A stretch of DNA of 64,000 nt from contig NC_058143.1 in assembly GCF_011075055.1 (NCBI RefSeq), positions 13,035,057 through 13,099,056 on the forward strand, written 5' to 3'. A program made the position numbers and the translations under genes. Below are positions 44,870 through 58,397 of the stretch, in pieces. Position 1 is the stretch's first letter; every line of letters starts with the position of its first letter. The stretch comes from Mangifera indica (lineage: Eukaryota; Streptophyta; Magnoliopsida; Sapindales; Anacardiaceae). The notes below the pieces were generated by a model. That model searched no databases. It was not told where the DNA came from and saw only the letters and a list, made by a program, of their open reading frames with translations.

Positions 44870-47800
44870 ATGAGGACATCAAATTAAGAATCTCAGATAA
44901 GGCAATACACTTTCGAGTAAAGGTTACTTCTTGTGTACAGTGAACCACAATATCCATGATTAAATCTACATTGACACAAACACAATTATAGTTGTTTGAG
45001 AAGACTTGTTTTGGGCATTTACTTTGATTGCCAAATAGAAGATTTAGTGGAGTATTAGTGCACTCCTTCATGTTATGACAGTTATATCAAGGATTAGGGA
45101 GAGATGAGTTTTGGTTTAGGATTAATAGGGTTGACATGAGATTCAGCTTATTCGAGTTTGCACTTATGACCAATCTACCATTCAGTCAGATTATTGCTCT
45201 TTTATCATATATTCTATGAGGATCTAGAGATAGAATTTGAAAGACCTATTTTTGGGGATGTCAGAAGATGCAATATCATGATTTGAAGTGAGTTTTCTTG
45301 ACAAGGCCATGAAGGGATAATGATATTGATGCCATCAAAATGGCCTTATTGTATTGCCTTCATATGGTGTTACTAGGGAATAACAGACGAAATAGGGTAT
45401 CTGTAAAGTATCTCTAGTTGGTCTATCACTTGGACAGTTTTAATTCTTACCCGTGGAGTATTTCAGTGTGGAAAATGACATTTAAGTGGGTGTCCCGATG
45501 AGTGACAAGATTTACTTAGGTCAGATGTCAGACATGCATAAATATGACATTTATGGTTCTTACTTGCATTCTAAATAATTGTATATTTGTTAATTATATA
45601 TATTGATTGTCAAGGGAAAAATTATTAGTTGAATTTAAACATTAATACTTGCATTACAGTATTGGATCTATGAGATGATCAACACCTTGTATAATTGGGT
45701 GGATTTTGTTGTTATTGATGTATCTCTACGGATGTTCGGTGGCATATGAGAGATGTTCCAAGTTGGAGTCATATGAGAATTATATTCATTGGTGATAAGG
45801 TATGTAATTGTTAATTGATTGGTTGATTGATTTATTGATTAATGCAAATATATTTAATTATATATTTAAATGAGCAGGATGATGTTACTTTCTCACTCCA
45901 ACCATCACTGATTGAGGAGGTTACACGATGGTATGCTAACATTGTTATCTACACAGGTATGTTGGATCCCCGATCATCCTCATCCTTCTCATCGCCCTCC
46001 TTAGCAGGAGATGAAGCTTCTTTGGCGATGCCACCTATAGACATTTAGGCCCCTAGTCCTGAGATACCTGTAGATGTTCTAACCTCTATTATCGAGCAGA
46101 CTACATGTCCTGTTGTTGAGACCTTAGCCACCAAAACCATACAACTTCACGGAGTTTAGGACCCTGTTACTAAGCACCCCACGCATAAGTGCCCATCAAC
46201 TATGTCACCCATTCTATCCCCCTTAGATATTGCATTAGCCTCTAGGGCAATATGATATTAGGTGAGATTTCTTCTTTACAGGACCAGATATTTGTCTTGC
46301 GAAAGCAGATGTCTCGACTAAAGAATCGTATAAGTTTTTTGAGAATATCATGACGTGTACATAACAGAGACAATCGATCAAGTGACAAAGTCATATCTTA
46401 TTTATTCATTTTGTAAATTGTATTTACCCATTTGTCTAACATGTATATTAATTTCGTATAAGATACTCGCGACGGTGTTAAAAGGCCTTGACCCATTGGC
46501 CCTTTAATTCCATCACCTCCCCTTCTTAAGGTTTGTAATTAATTGTTGTTAATATATTTTATATGAAATGTCATTGAATAATTTGTTATTAATATTTGTA
46601 TAGAGTACTGGTCATGAGGGGATATCGATTAAGAGTTCTATATGTAAACCTTCCTAAATCATAAAGGTAGCATAGATTGTTGTTATTCAATTAGTTGAAT
46701 GCAGTTAAATATTATTACATATATTTAAATTTTTTTTCCTTCTTTTTAGGATGAGCAATTATGGTTAATTGCTGAGATCCCCAATGCAAGCAAATGGGTT
46801 ATTAATATTAGTTCACAAAGGGACGAGTTATTCGATGTTATTTCACAAGGAGAGTAGGATTAGGTATATCCATTATAATTTTTATATGTTCATATATATT
46901 GATTACTGATAATATTAAATTACTTCTCTAGTCCATCTCAAGGGTACAGATGGTTGGCTTGATAACAATAGAAGATTCCCCCACCAAAACTCTTTCATCG
47001 TGCATCAAGAAGGTAACATTATATTTGTTAATTAAGATGAATTGTTGAATTAACAATTTTATATAATTTTTTAGTTGGTGTGAAGTGCTCATGGTAGGGT
47101 CATCCAGAAGGGTCCGCTTGTTTACACTCTGTATACAAATCCAATCAAACTAAGGGCAAAATGACAAATTCAAACCATTTCATTCTCTACTACAGAGCAT
47201 GAGGAATCTTTCCTCATGTAGTACATCAGAGTTGCAATATCCGATAACTATGATGTTTATTGCATAGAAGCTAAGTCTAAAGTTGTTTTTTGGCACACAG
47301 AGTTGCACGAGTGGCTGACTGATAATATAAGTGGTCTATACCCATTGACTTTGGTTAAATGTTTTATATATTTGTCAAAACATAATACAATTCATGTTCT
47401 ATATTTATTTTAGTATATAGATTTTTTTCCCAGCATTACTACGTTGGTACCAACTTGAGTAGACTGTCATCGTCCCATAGAATTGGATGACAACTTATAC
47501 CTTCTTTATGGGGTATATCAAGATGGCATATGAGAGTTGGAGTACCACGTCGTCAAATGAGTATGAGTGGCTTAAGTTATTTACAAAGATGGTGGAGGTA
47601 GATAACATGCCCGATTTGTTTTACAAACTATAGGAAGAGGTCGATAGGGTATTGTATATGCATGTTTCCATTATAATTTACTTATATACAACGTGTGTTC
47701 ATTATAATTTTTCAATGTTTATAGGTTTTCATCTCTATAAACTTCAATTGTGCCCATTGGGGTCTAGGGTCTTGGATTTGTGTGATTGGTTGATCACCTT

Positions 47801-47930
47801 ATATGACTTTGAGACAACTTACATAGGCAAACATGATAGGCTCGCACAACAGATGAGACCCTACACCACATTCATCCTAGCATTACTAGCGGGAACAACT
47901 TTTTGGGCCACTATTGGGCGTACACCATAA
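44870..47930 (+). mobile_element. DUF1985/Ulp1-type transposon gene relic
   Basis: Plus-strand fragments in order: TCFGHLL, LPNRRFSGVLVHSFML, QLYQGLGRDEFWFRINRVDM, RFSLFEFALMTNLPF (start of DUF1985), then DAIKMALLYCLHMVLLGNNR, RNRVSVKYL and HLDSFNSYPWSISVWKMTFK (its typical end). Downstream are a Pro/Ser-rich linker (45880-46250) and pieces such as HTELHEWLTDN and DWLITLYDFETTYIG that could be remains of the C48 (Ulp1) protease domain. Stops and frameshifts are throughout. This arrangement is known from Mutator-like elements that captured a SUMO-protease-like gene. The ends were not found. DUF1985 is firm, the protease part weak. Confidence 0.65.
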
Positions 47931-48339
47931 AAAGATTGCTTGATATTGCGTCTACCATAGGGTTTCGATGACTGTAGTATTTTTATATTATGCTTTATAA
48001 AGTGTTTGGTGTTTTCATGGAGCCTGGATTTTCCCCACGAGTCGTTCACCTCGATGCATAGGTGTTTGACCTCACAGTTGTATTTTCACTACATCAAATA
48101 GATTATGGATGTACATTTATATTTATCATTGGTTATTCATATGATTTTTGAGTTGTTATTTATATATTTATTTACGATGAGTTATTTGTTATGCATTTGA
48201 TTTCATGTTTTTTTTCATTTTTATTGCAACTTAACCAATAAAGTATGAATTCAAACTCAAACAATGGATGAAACATAATAACTAAGTTAATGAAATTAAC
48301 ACATGTTTGCAACATAAATAATACTAAGAGTTTTCAGAT
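47931..48339. other. Spacer between two transposon relics
   Basis: Remains of the preceding element followed by AT-rich DNA. No gene seen. Confidence 0.4.
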
Positions 48340-50655
48340 GCTTTAGCTCAAATACTTTACCGAGATAAGATTTTAGGGTCTTAATTTCTTTGAGATCATT
48401 TCCTACCACAATAATGTCATCAACATAATTCGAACTACAATCTTACCACTTTTTTGTGTGCTTTATAAACAAGGTATGATCAATTTGAGTTTGTACATAG
48501 TGATGATTTTTACAACTTAAGTGAATTTGTCAAACCAAGCTCAAGGAGATTACTTGAGGCCATAAATTGTTTTTTTGAGTTGATATCTTGTCTCCTATAA
48601 ATCTCGGTGTCCTTATTGGGAAATGCATTTTTGTACATCTAGTTGTTAAAGGAGTAATTCCAAGTTTGTTGTAACTAAAAGTAGTACTCTTACAGTATTA
48701 AGTTTGGCAATTGGTGCAAAGGTCTCTTGGTAATCTAAACCATAGGTCTATGTGAACACTTTTGCAACCACTCATGCTTTATACCTGTTTATGTTTCCAT
48801 TTGTATTATGTTTAACTGTAAACACCCATTTGCATCCAATAATTTTTTTCCATTTGGTAAATTTACAACCTCTCATGTACCATTTTTTCTCAAAGTATTC
48901 ATTTTTTTCTAAAATACTTTCTTTTAATCTTATTATGTGAAAACTTTATGTATGTTTTATGGGATCTCAACCTTCAAAATATTAGTGACAAAAGCTTGAA
49001 AGGTAGGAGATAGCCTATCAAATGACACAAATTTAGATATTGGATGTTAGATACATGATCTTAGTTCTTTTCTCAAAGCAATTGAAAGAACTCTTAACTT
49101 GGCTCAAGTTTAGATGGTATAGGTTCCTTAGAGTTTGAGCATATTCTCGGTTTAGACTCTTGGCAACTTGAGGTATTAGATTCCATTATTTTTTGTGAAA
49201 GTCTTCTTCGGGAATAAATAATCAACTTTGGTTTATCAGATAGAGGTTTTATTCCCATTATTTTTAATATTTGTTGAATCATAATTGATACCTTAGGATC
49301 AGGATCAAGAATAGTATAGGTAAGCTTAGGATTTTATGATAAAGGAACAGTATGATGATGAATGTTTTTTAGATTTTTTTTTGGTATAAGGTAGACCCTT
49401 TCTACAAAGGAGTATAAGAAAAATAAGATGTAGATTCAAAGAATGTAACATCTTTTGAAACAGACACCTTTTTTAAACTATGAGAATAAAATTTATATCC
49501 TTTCTGAATTGGGGAATAGCCAATGAATACATATTTGTGAGCTATTGGATCTACTTTAGATTGACTTAGAGGATGGACAAGATAAGGGATAAGCCTTCTT
49601 TTGGATCAAGAGTGGTGTTTGAAATTTTAAGACTCAAGAAGGTATTCAATGTATAAGATGGGATGCAATTAAAACAACTTTCCCCTAAAAATACTTAGGG
49701 ATTTTCATTATGAACAGTAATAATTGGGCAACATCTAACATATGATGACTTTTCCTTTCCAATACTCTATTTTGTTAAGGGGTGTTGGGATAAGAGCTTT
49801 AATGAATAATCCCATGGGTTGCCAAATAATTACCAAGGACAAAATTGAAATATTTTGTACCATCATCAACTCTAAGTATTTGAATTGTAGTTTGGAATTG
49901 ATTGTATAACATATAGTGAAAGGTTTGTTGAGCTTCAGACTTCTCTTTTAAGAAGTATAACCAACAAACTCGTGTATGATTATCGATAAATATAATGGAC
50001 CAATGAGATTCATAAATATTTTAAACACGTGAAGCACCCTAGATATCACTAAAAGGTCTTGATTCTTGTTATGACTTTATTGGATATGATATACAAATAT
50101 GTTTTGCTAATTGAAATTTTCACAGGGTAGATAATTCAAATTTTTATTTAAAAATAAATTTGGAAACAAACGTTTAAGATAACTAAAATTAGGATGCCTT
50201 AATCTACAATGCCACATCATGATTACATCTTTATTGGAAACATTGAAAGTAATACAAGGTCTATTAACATACTTTCCACGACTGTTTGTTTATTCTCGAA
50301 ATCTCTTTCCACAAAATAATAGATGTCATCCCTCACTCTAACATTGCCAATCGTCCTCCCCAATGTTTGCTTTTGAATTTCATAGCAAGTCGTAGTAAAC
50401 TTAGCAAAACAATTATCTTTCTAAAATAATTTTACAAATATATAGTAAATTGTGAGACTGATTTAAAACATAAAGCACTTAATGAAAGGTAAATGAATTA
50501 GATAATCAGATAGAGTTTGAGCCTGCCACAAAGGAAAAGGATCCATTAATAATTTCATGTGAGAACAATTATAACATGAAGCATAAGAGTGAAACAGTGA
50601 TGGGTTACTTGTCATGTGGTTCGATGCTCCCAAATCCAAGATCCAACATTGATTA
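48340..50655 (-). mobile_element. Second Ty1/Copia polyprotein relic
   Basis: Minus-strand frame pieces in the order of a Copia polyprotein: WILDLGASNHMTSNPSLF (protease region), HWSIIFIDNHTRVCWLYFLK and EKSEAQQTF (integrase core), HKYVFIGYSPIQKGYKFYS, then the reverse transcriptase start (WMQMGVYS) and YVDDIIVVGNDLKEI. Many stops and shifts. LTRs were not identified and the 5' side is cut at 50655 by another LTR. Confidence 0.82.
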
Positions 50656-50815
50656 TTATTGGAGACTAAAGTCCCGCATCTAATAAAAACAATATGAGTG
50701 AGAGGTATACAAATGTGGTAGATTAGACCTTAATATAAGTCAATTAGTTTTATATAATATAAGTTTCAATCTTCATACTTATAGGCTCAATATAATTTGA
50801 TTTGGTATCAGAGCC
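50656..50815 (+). mobile_element. LTR end plus primer binding site of a different, + strand element
   Basis: ATTGGAGACTAAAGTCCCGC followed by ~130 bases and then TTTGGTATCAGAGCC, an excellent Met-tRNA primer binding site in plus orientation, opposite to the Copia relic it abuts. The AAGTCCCGCATC start is common in plant LTRs and TRIM elements. The internal region after 50815 shows no coding sequence and the partner LTR was not found. Confidence 0.6.
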
Positions 50816-52858
50816 ATTAGCACGTCTCCTAGTTGCAATTGTGTAGAGTTTGTGGTGACACTAGCATTACAATGTGCACCACTTTAAAAAATCCAACATA
50901 GCACGCTATCCCTTTGGTTGATGTAGCATACGATGTACGAGCATACATCCTCCATGTATAGTTGCACATCCCTTTAAAATTACAACAATTAACTCATTTT
51001 AATCTCAACTCAATCATAACCATGTATATACACATAAATACAAGAAAAAAATACTAAAATACTCTTGAGATGTACCTATGCATGTTACACTATAGATTAC
51101 TCACAAAAAGGATAATCTCAATTTTAGAGGCCTTGATTTGTATGGGGTGAATCATTTTTTGTATCCAGATTATCAATTTTGAGTTTCATATAATAATTGA
51201 ACTTAACTATATATACTTGAATGGTCAAAACATAATCACATGCAAATGGATGGGTTTAAATGATATAATGGAGTATTGACTTTATCCAATTTAGATAAAG
51301 ATAAGTTGAAAATTAGATAAGTGACAAGTTATATAAACGAACATGCACAGTAAGTGACGAGCATTTATTATCCTGAGTTGATATTATTAAATAATTTTAT
51401 TATATACATAAAAATCTAGATAATCATAGATTTTGGATAATACCATGATATGATATGATTCGTAAATGATTATGTTTTATGCACAATCATTCATCATGTT
51501 CTATATAAACGAATTGATTTTCAACCTTTTGAAACTTTGTTGTCACTTCCATACCAATACTAATTCGTAACTTGTTCACCCAAAGTCCTAGTAAACTCTA
51601 AAGCCATCCATAGCCTCCATTGCCTTGGGTGCTCCAAGTGGATACCTTGGCTTCATCCTAGACTTGGATTGGGATTAATTCACACGCCCTTGCATTATAA
51701 TGACGAAGAAGCCCCCCAACAGGAGTAAGAAATATGTTAACCCCCTTGCGGTTGCTCTTATCCTATAATATGATTGCATAATGATCCCCATAAACGGATC
51801 CAAAAAGGTTAATGGCCAAATATCATTTTTTATGTAATACTTAAAATTTTTAAATATTGTTTCTGTTCCCTGTGTATGATTTTGACACCATAAACCACCT
51901 ACATCCTGCACGTCAACCCAAATGTACTTGGCAACAAGAAAAGCTTAAAAGGAAAGGAAAACTAGTAATAGAGGCTAAACCTATATTTAGACTTCAGTTG
52001 TTTTATTTTCACAAATCTCCTTGGTGTAGCCATTCTAGAGTACAATGCACATATCATTACATTTCCAATATTTTTATTGGAAGAAAATGTAGAAAAAAGT
52101 CAGGAATATTGATAGAAATTGTGAAGTTTGTCAGTAGCTCAAGCCAGAATCAGTGCAAAGTCCAGGTAATCTACAACCCTTACCAATTCGTATAAAACTT
52201 GTACTTATATTTCCATGGACTTTATTGTAAGGTGGTTGCCTATACCTGAAGGCAGATTAAATTTTATCATTCCTTATTAAGTGTCACCCTAGATCATATT
52301 CGAAAAAGAGTGTACTACGTGTATAACCTTTGCATGTCACTTTATATATAAACATTATCGTATTATTACATGATTAATTAAAAATTAAAAATAAAATAAT
52401 ACTTAATCACATGATAATACATTATTGTTTTGCACAAAAATTATACATAGTTTTATTGTATTTTTTAATAGTGGATGGAGGTTAGGTTGGTGGAAATATG
52501 GATGCAGCTCTACAACTTCAAGGCACACTAACTCCAATAATATTTGTCATCCAAAAGTTCAAAGCAAGATAAGGTTATGTGATGCAAAATGTCAATTACA
52601 CATCAATGCAACCATAAAGAACAAATTTTCCTACGAATATTAAAATACAAACCAAGCTGAAAACTGAAAGCTAAAGCCCTAAGGCTTTCAACATATTTTC
52701 CATAGACAAACAAAAGCCTATGTGCCAGACCAAAAATCCTGACCCTTGGCCCCTAACAAACTCGCTACGTTCCAAAAAGAAAAAAAAAAGAAAAGAAAAT
52801 TTCAATGCAAGAGTAACAATGCCTAAGAAGATAGCAAGCAGATCCACATACTACTACT
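50816..52858. other. Spacer up to importin-alpha
   Basis: No gene recognised. It holds a family-B MITE and, near the right end, the likely importin-alpha 3' UTR (minus strand, roughly 52650-52858). Confidence 0.4.
52340..52457. repeat. Family-B MITE, copy 9 (left arm eroded)
   Basis: Core TTAAAAATTAAAAATAAAAT, arm CTTAATCACATGATAATACA, end TTATACATAGTTTTATT. Confidence 0.55.
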
Positions 52859-55800
52859 TCAACCAAAATTGAAGCCACCAGGTGGAAGGCTGGGCTCGTT
52901 GTTCCCCAAAGCAAAACCATCTGGGAGATTCTGCACCTCCTCTTCTTCCTCAGCCCAGTATGTCTCCAAAATCTTCACGACTTTCTCATAAATCTCATGG
53001 TTGTCATGGGTCTGCAATTGCTCGATCTTATCTAATCCGTCACACTCATCAATCATTTGGGCATAGAGATTAATTCCATCATTCATTCCCATTTCCCTGA
53101 CAGCCTCACCCACCTTCAAAATGTTCTCAAGCCCTTCAAGGCACACTGTTACAATCCTAGGGTCCGGACAGACCAGAAGATCGCAGAGTGGTTTGATGCA
53201 TCCTTGACTAACCAGAAATCTGCAAGAACATGAAAATATGAGTGGTCTACCAAGTAAGCTATATTGCAGGACCATTATGTGAATATTTACTAAGATGAAG
53301 TTTGCACATGGTATGGTTCCCAAGGTCACCACCCACAAAAGTAAATTATTTCATCAAACATTGTCATGAAATTAGAGCCACAGAATTTTAAAAAAGTATA
53401 AGCAGACATGACCTTGCAATAGTTAGCAATTAGTTACTATCAACAAATAATTACATTTTAATTATTATTTTGAAACATTCATGCCACACAACCAAAAGAA
53501 GTTAGTGTGCAAGTATTCTCAGTAGTTCACATCCTTAAGAACATTACCAATTAGGGAAAAGTAAAAAAGAGCAAAGTAACATACTGAATCTGTTCACGAG
53601 AACCTCCAGAGGTGGCATTAGAGATTGCCCATGCAGCCTCCTTCTTGATCTCAAACTCTGCATGTTGGAGAAGGTGTACAAGAGGGAGGATAATATTGGC
53701 CTCAATAACAGCCTGTAGGACAGCGAATTAACAGAGAATAATGAGTCCCAACAATCAATGTATTTAATTTCTAACTATAAACAACCAATAATGTTTGTAA
53801 CTAACATTATGGAGGCACTACATAGATCTGAGGAAGTTCCATTCAAAAAAAAAAAAAAAAAAGAAGATAAAGTTTGTATTGGCTATTTATAAAGAAGATA
53901 AGCAAGCAACTGCAAAGAAGAAAATAGAAATTACACAACAGTCAAACATATTTCACTTCCTAATACCAGGTAATATTCCTTTATCATTCCAACAAAAAGT
54001 ACCCAATCATTTATCACCAAATTGCATAATCCCACAAGCATTACATGCAAGTTAATAAAAACTTCAAATACATTTTTTTCTAAAAAAGAAAAAAAGAAAG
54101 AAAGAAGAATAATTGCCAGAGTTTCAGATGGTGTACATGATGCAAGAGTACTTGACATATAGACAAGAACCAATCTGCATGCTCTTCCTCTCCGGTTAAA
54201 CAATATCATGCAATTAATTAAGATAACCTTTAATGACAAATTAGAAACCAAAAGACATATCATCGGTATAAGATAACAGTGAAACAAAACATGAGCAATA
54301 ATATTGTATTGAGACAGAGTTGTTTGGTAAGGTAATCTGCCCGCTATATTTCACTGATGAAGCCTTACTGGAAAAATATCTAATAATGAATGTTCTTAAT
54401 ACAGATGCAGGAGAGTAAGCTGGCTCTTTATCAAACAAAATTCACTCAACCAGTTAAGTCCACCAATAAATCAGAAGTCTAAGCAACAATAGTCAAACAT
54501 CAGATATGCGACAAGATAACACAATTCTTGAATCTACAAGACCCACTTAATGGATGCAACACATAATTAGGACATAAAGAAAAATCTTAATAGAGAAGAC
54601 AAATATAGAATGACTATTATACCTGTATTTGAGCTCTGTTACCAGCTGTAATGTTTGAGATCGTCCAACAAGCTTCCTTTTTTATGCTTTTTTTGTGATT
54701 TTGTGTAAGAAGTTGATACAGACATGGGAGCACTCTATTATCAATTACAAACTGAAATACAAAACTCAGTTATTTGCTGCTTCGTGATATGAAAGAAAAG
54801 ATTGCTTCAGCAAATTACACATGACGAAAAAGATTTAAGAGGCTGTTTGGTCTATGGTTTCCCAAATCAAAAAGTCCAACTTCCATATTGTGATCACCAT
54901 TAGGTTATTAATTCCTAAATAGGTTAAAATGGATAAAATCTCCAAAGCAGTCCAGATCAGTAAATACATGAAGATATTGAAAGTACCTGAGTTTGTGCAT
55001 CATCTCCAGTAACAATGTTTCCTACCGTTCGAAGAGCAGGTATCAGAACCGTGGGTGATGGATGCCTGGCAGACAGAAATTTAATTGGTAACAGCAGTTT
55101 CACAGGTTGTGTAAGTAAAAATTTATAATAATAGAAAACATTTACATTGAAGGAAAAGATGATAGACAAGTATGTTATGAAAAATATGAACAAATATAGG
55201 AGAAGGTCAGTCCTGGTTTCAAGAAAGAAGTAAATATGAGAAACTTACAACAAGAGCTCCACAAGACGTGGACAGACACCAGCTTCAATTACAGCCTGAA
55301 TTTTGTCATTTGGACCATCTGAAAGATAGGAGAGGGCCCAGCATGCATCTGTTAGAACTTCTTCATCATTCAAATGGATGAGTTTTTGGAGAATTGGCAA
55401 AGCAGGCTTCACCTGAAAGAAACCAAGGAAAACATGTTTAACATGTAAAACCTATATCAAAACAACCAAAGGTTGATTTAGTAACCAAACATCAGGTTAG
55501 AAATTTCTCCTTCAAACCCCACCTGATCAAATGGTGTTGGTGGCTTGCCACGACAGAAATTCGATAAAGTCCATGTAGCATTCCTCAGCATGGATAGTTT
55601 TGAACGTTCATTTAGCTGGGCTAATAATGGCATGAGAGCACCATTAGCGAGAACAAGATCCCTACAATTAGGGGAGTCACCAGCAACATTGCCCAAAGCC
55701 CAAACAGCCTAATAAAGAAACAACAAAATGGCAAAGATATTAATAGCAACTTGATACAGGATAACCTAAAGGTTGTGAAAAAAAAAAAAACTCAGCTTCA

Positions 55801-57468
55801 GTGAAATTAAGTGAGACATTATACACATACAGCTATATGAAGGGAATTATTATCAGACACTTAGAAGCATTTAGATATTGTTTACAAAAAGTGAATAATA
55901 AGACACTTCAGTATGATTAACTGCTATGAAAAATTTATGATTTAAGATGAATTTATTCAATTTCTTCCAATATTAACCAAAAAAAAGTACATAAGAGTCA
56001 ACCTGCTCTCTAACATCATCACTGCCAGAGCTAAGGAGTTGCACAAACATAGGCACAGCACCCTGGTCAATGACAACTCCTGTATGCTCTGATGTCCCCG
56101 ATGCAACATTGGTCAACGCCCATGCAGCTTCAAACTGCTCAGAATAGCAAAGTCAGTAGTCGTTAAGTTTGATCAAAATCTTCAACCACATTATTTTACT
56201 CAAACAAGAAAACAAAATCCAGAAATAGTTCTTACTTGTAATTGGGGTAGATCATGCCTACCAAGAAACTCAACAAAGCGAGGTACAACACCAGCTTTAA
56301 TTACTTCATCAATTGGTGGGCTACGTTCTACACAATGATAGAGTCCCCATAGTCAACAATAAAAGAAGAATCTTCCTCAACGAAATAATAAGACAGAATT
56401 ATGTCCTTACCAATTGATAAGAGCTTTCTAAACTGTGTAGTGGCCTCCAACTGTGATGTAGGATCATCGGACCACACTCCTTGTACCATCAAAGGAATAC
56501 TTTCCAACTGTTAGACAACAACAATATTAAAAATAAAAAAGTACAAGATTATGTGTAATTGTTGAATCAAACACCACTGAGAGCGAAAGCAATTATGAAA
56601 AAAAATTGTCCTTATTGGAAATGCTTCTATATGAGACAGTGACTCTATACTAACAAGAGTAAACTATTCATAGCAAATCACACTTTCACCCAAGATAGTT
56701 GTTCTGTGAGATATGCATACCACATAACTTACACTTTCATTTATCCAAATCCTAACAGATCATAAATGACAAAAAAAGACTGACTCAGCGCTAATCCACA
56801 AGCTTCTTTAATAGAAGGACTCATCAACATGAAATAGTCTTAGATGAGACAGGCAAACCACATCGACCCTATCATAATCCACTTGAAACCTACCCCAATG
56901 AATTCATTTTAACTTATAAACATATATAACAAGATTTTTTTTCCTTTGGTTTTTCTTTCCTAGCTTACATAAATAGCCCAAACTCCTAACATATCATAAC
57001 TGAAAACCCAAAACTAAACCTAAATTTAATTCAGTGCTTATAATTTCAACAAACCCCAAACTGATAAACCCATAAAGATACTAACAATAATCAATTCTTG
57101 ATCTTCTTATAAGTTGTCATATCTTGAAACCCTAAATCACTATCTCCCTACAGTTTTAACACACACAAAGACAACTTAATCAAATTTCCACAAGAACCCA
57201 TTAAGCAAAGATCAATACAGACACAAATCAGGGAGAAAGTTTATACCTTCTTTTCAATGGCGGCGGAGGCGTTTTGAGAGGCATCAAAAAGTGGCTGAGA
57301 CTGAAGCAAGAGACCTTCACGTCTCTTCTTCAACAAATTATCTTCCCTTTTGTTCTTTCTGATCTCTACCAGATTGTCCTCTCTCCGGCGGCGCGCCTCC
57401 TCCGCATCGACGCCGGTCTTGTAGCCCTTCTTTCTCACCTCAGTCCGAGTGCCAGGCCTCAACGACAT
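52859..57468 (-). CDS. IMPA4: Importin subunit alpha (IMPA4-like)
   Basis: Nuclear import adaptor: ARM repeats bind classical NLS cargo, the N-terminal IBB domain binds importin-beta. Ten exons: 57247-57468, 56411-56507, 56236-56327, 56003-56134, 55523-55708, 55249-55412, 54987-55065, 54623-54751, 53585-53712, 52859-53219; GT-AG throughout, frame kept, 529 aa (family about 530-540). The IBB (about 1-90) has [20 protein letters not shown] and KKRRE. ARM repeats carry the Trp/Asn ladder: [36 protein letters not shown], then [20 protein letters not shown] and WAISNATSG. The C-terminus is acidic (YWAEEEEE) and ends PPGGFNFG. No defects. IMPA4 assignment follows close similarity to Arabidopsis At1g09270, which lies in the syntenic block; paralogue identity should still be treated as probable. 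Confidence 0.95.
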
Positions 57469-58397
57469 GTCGTTTTTCTCTTTTTTCGGGGTGTTTGGGA
57501 AGGAGTGGAAAGACAGACAGAGGGGACGGTGTGAAATGTTAAAGCGACTGATTTTTATTGGATCTTAAATAGTTAATTATCTTAACTAATTTTTTTTTTT
57601 TTTGTTTTAAGGAAATTTTCCTTTTTCAGTTGTTCGAGATATATCGTCAGATTTTATTTTTTAAAACACAGAAAATCCCTCGGATAATGATTATACCCAA
57701 CTACTTAAAATTTTTCAAGATCAAAGATTAGAGCTGGTAAAATAAACAAAAAGAAACCGACAATGCGTTTTAATGGATAAAGTTTGAACGACCACGCGGT
57801 TCAATAGAAGAGGTTTTAAACGGTGCATTTTGTACAAGCATCGCCCGTCTCGAGCTCTGTACTAATTCCTTGCGTGCATTATGTTTTCGTTTCCTTGTTA
57901 CCCTTTTGTTAGTTTCCCGGGAAAATAATCCTGGAAAAGGAAACAGAAAATTCTAAAAAATGATTCTATGATTGCAATTATTTTTATCGTGATTTAGTTT
58001 GGTGGGTTTGCCACAAAATGTGGCTCAATCATGCCTCTGTTATTTTCAGCTGTTATCTTGAATTTTCTCTGCAACCAAAAAGGAGGCAAAATTGAAGATG
58101 ATCAATTGCTTCTGCAAATTACAAAATTTATTGTCTAATATAATTCTGAAAAGAGTGATTCATGATACTGCTTAAGATAGATTGTTTACCTTTTTTTCTA
58201 AAATTTATTATTTTTTTTTTTTAATTTTTGTTGTTGGTTATATTATGTTGATTTTGAATCGATTGTTGAAAGAAGAGAGCGTCTCGTCATAAAGGTCAAA
58301 TTTTTAAGCTCTGAGATGGCTCTTCTTGAATGTAAGATGGATTGTGAGTGATATGATCAGTTTAGCAAGGGTGTGTTTAAGGAAATTATCTTTATTT
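57469..58397. other. Importin-alpha 5' flank and spacer
   Basis: Leader and promoter of the importin gene on the minus strand; no clear TATA box. No gene seen in the remainder. Confidence 0.4.
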
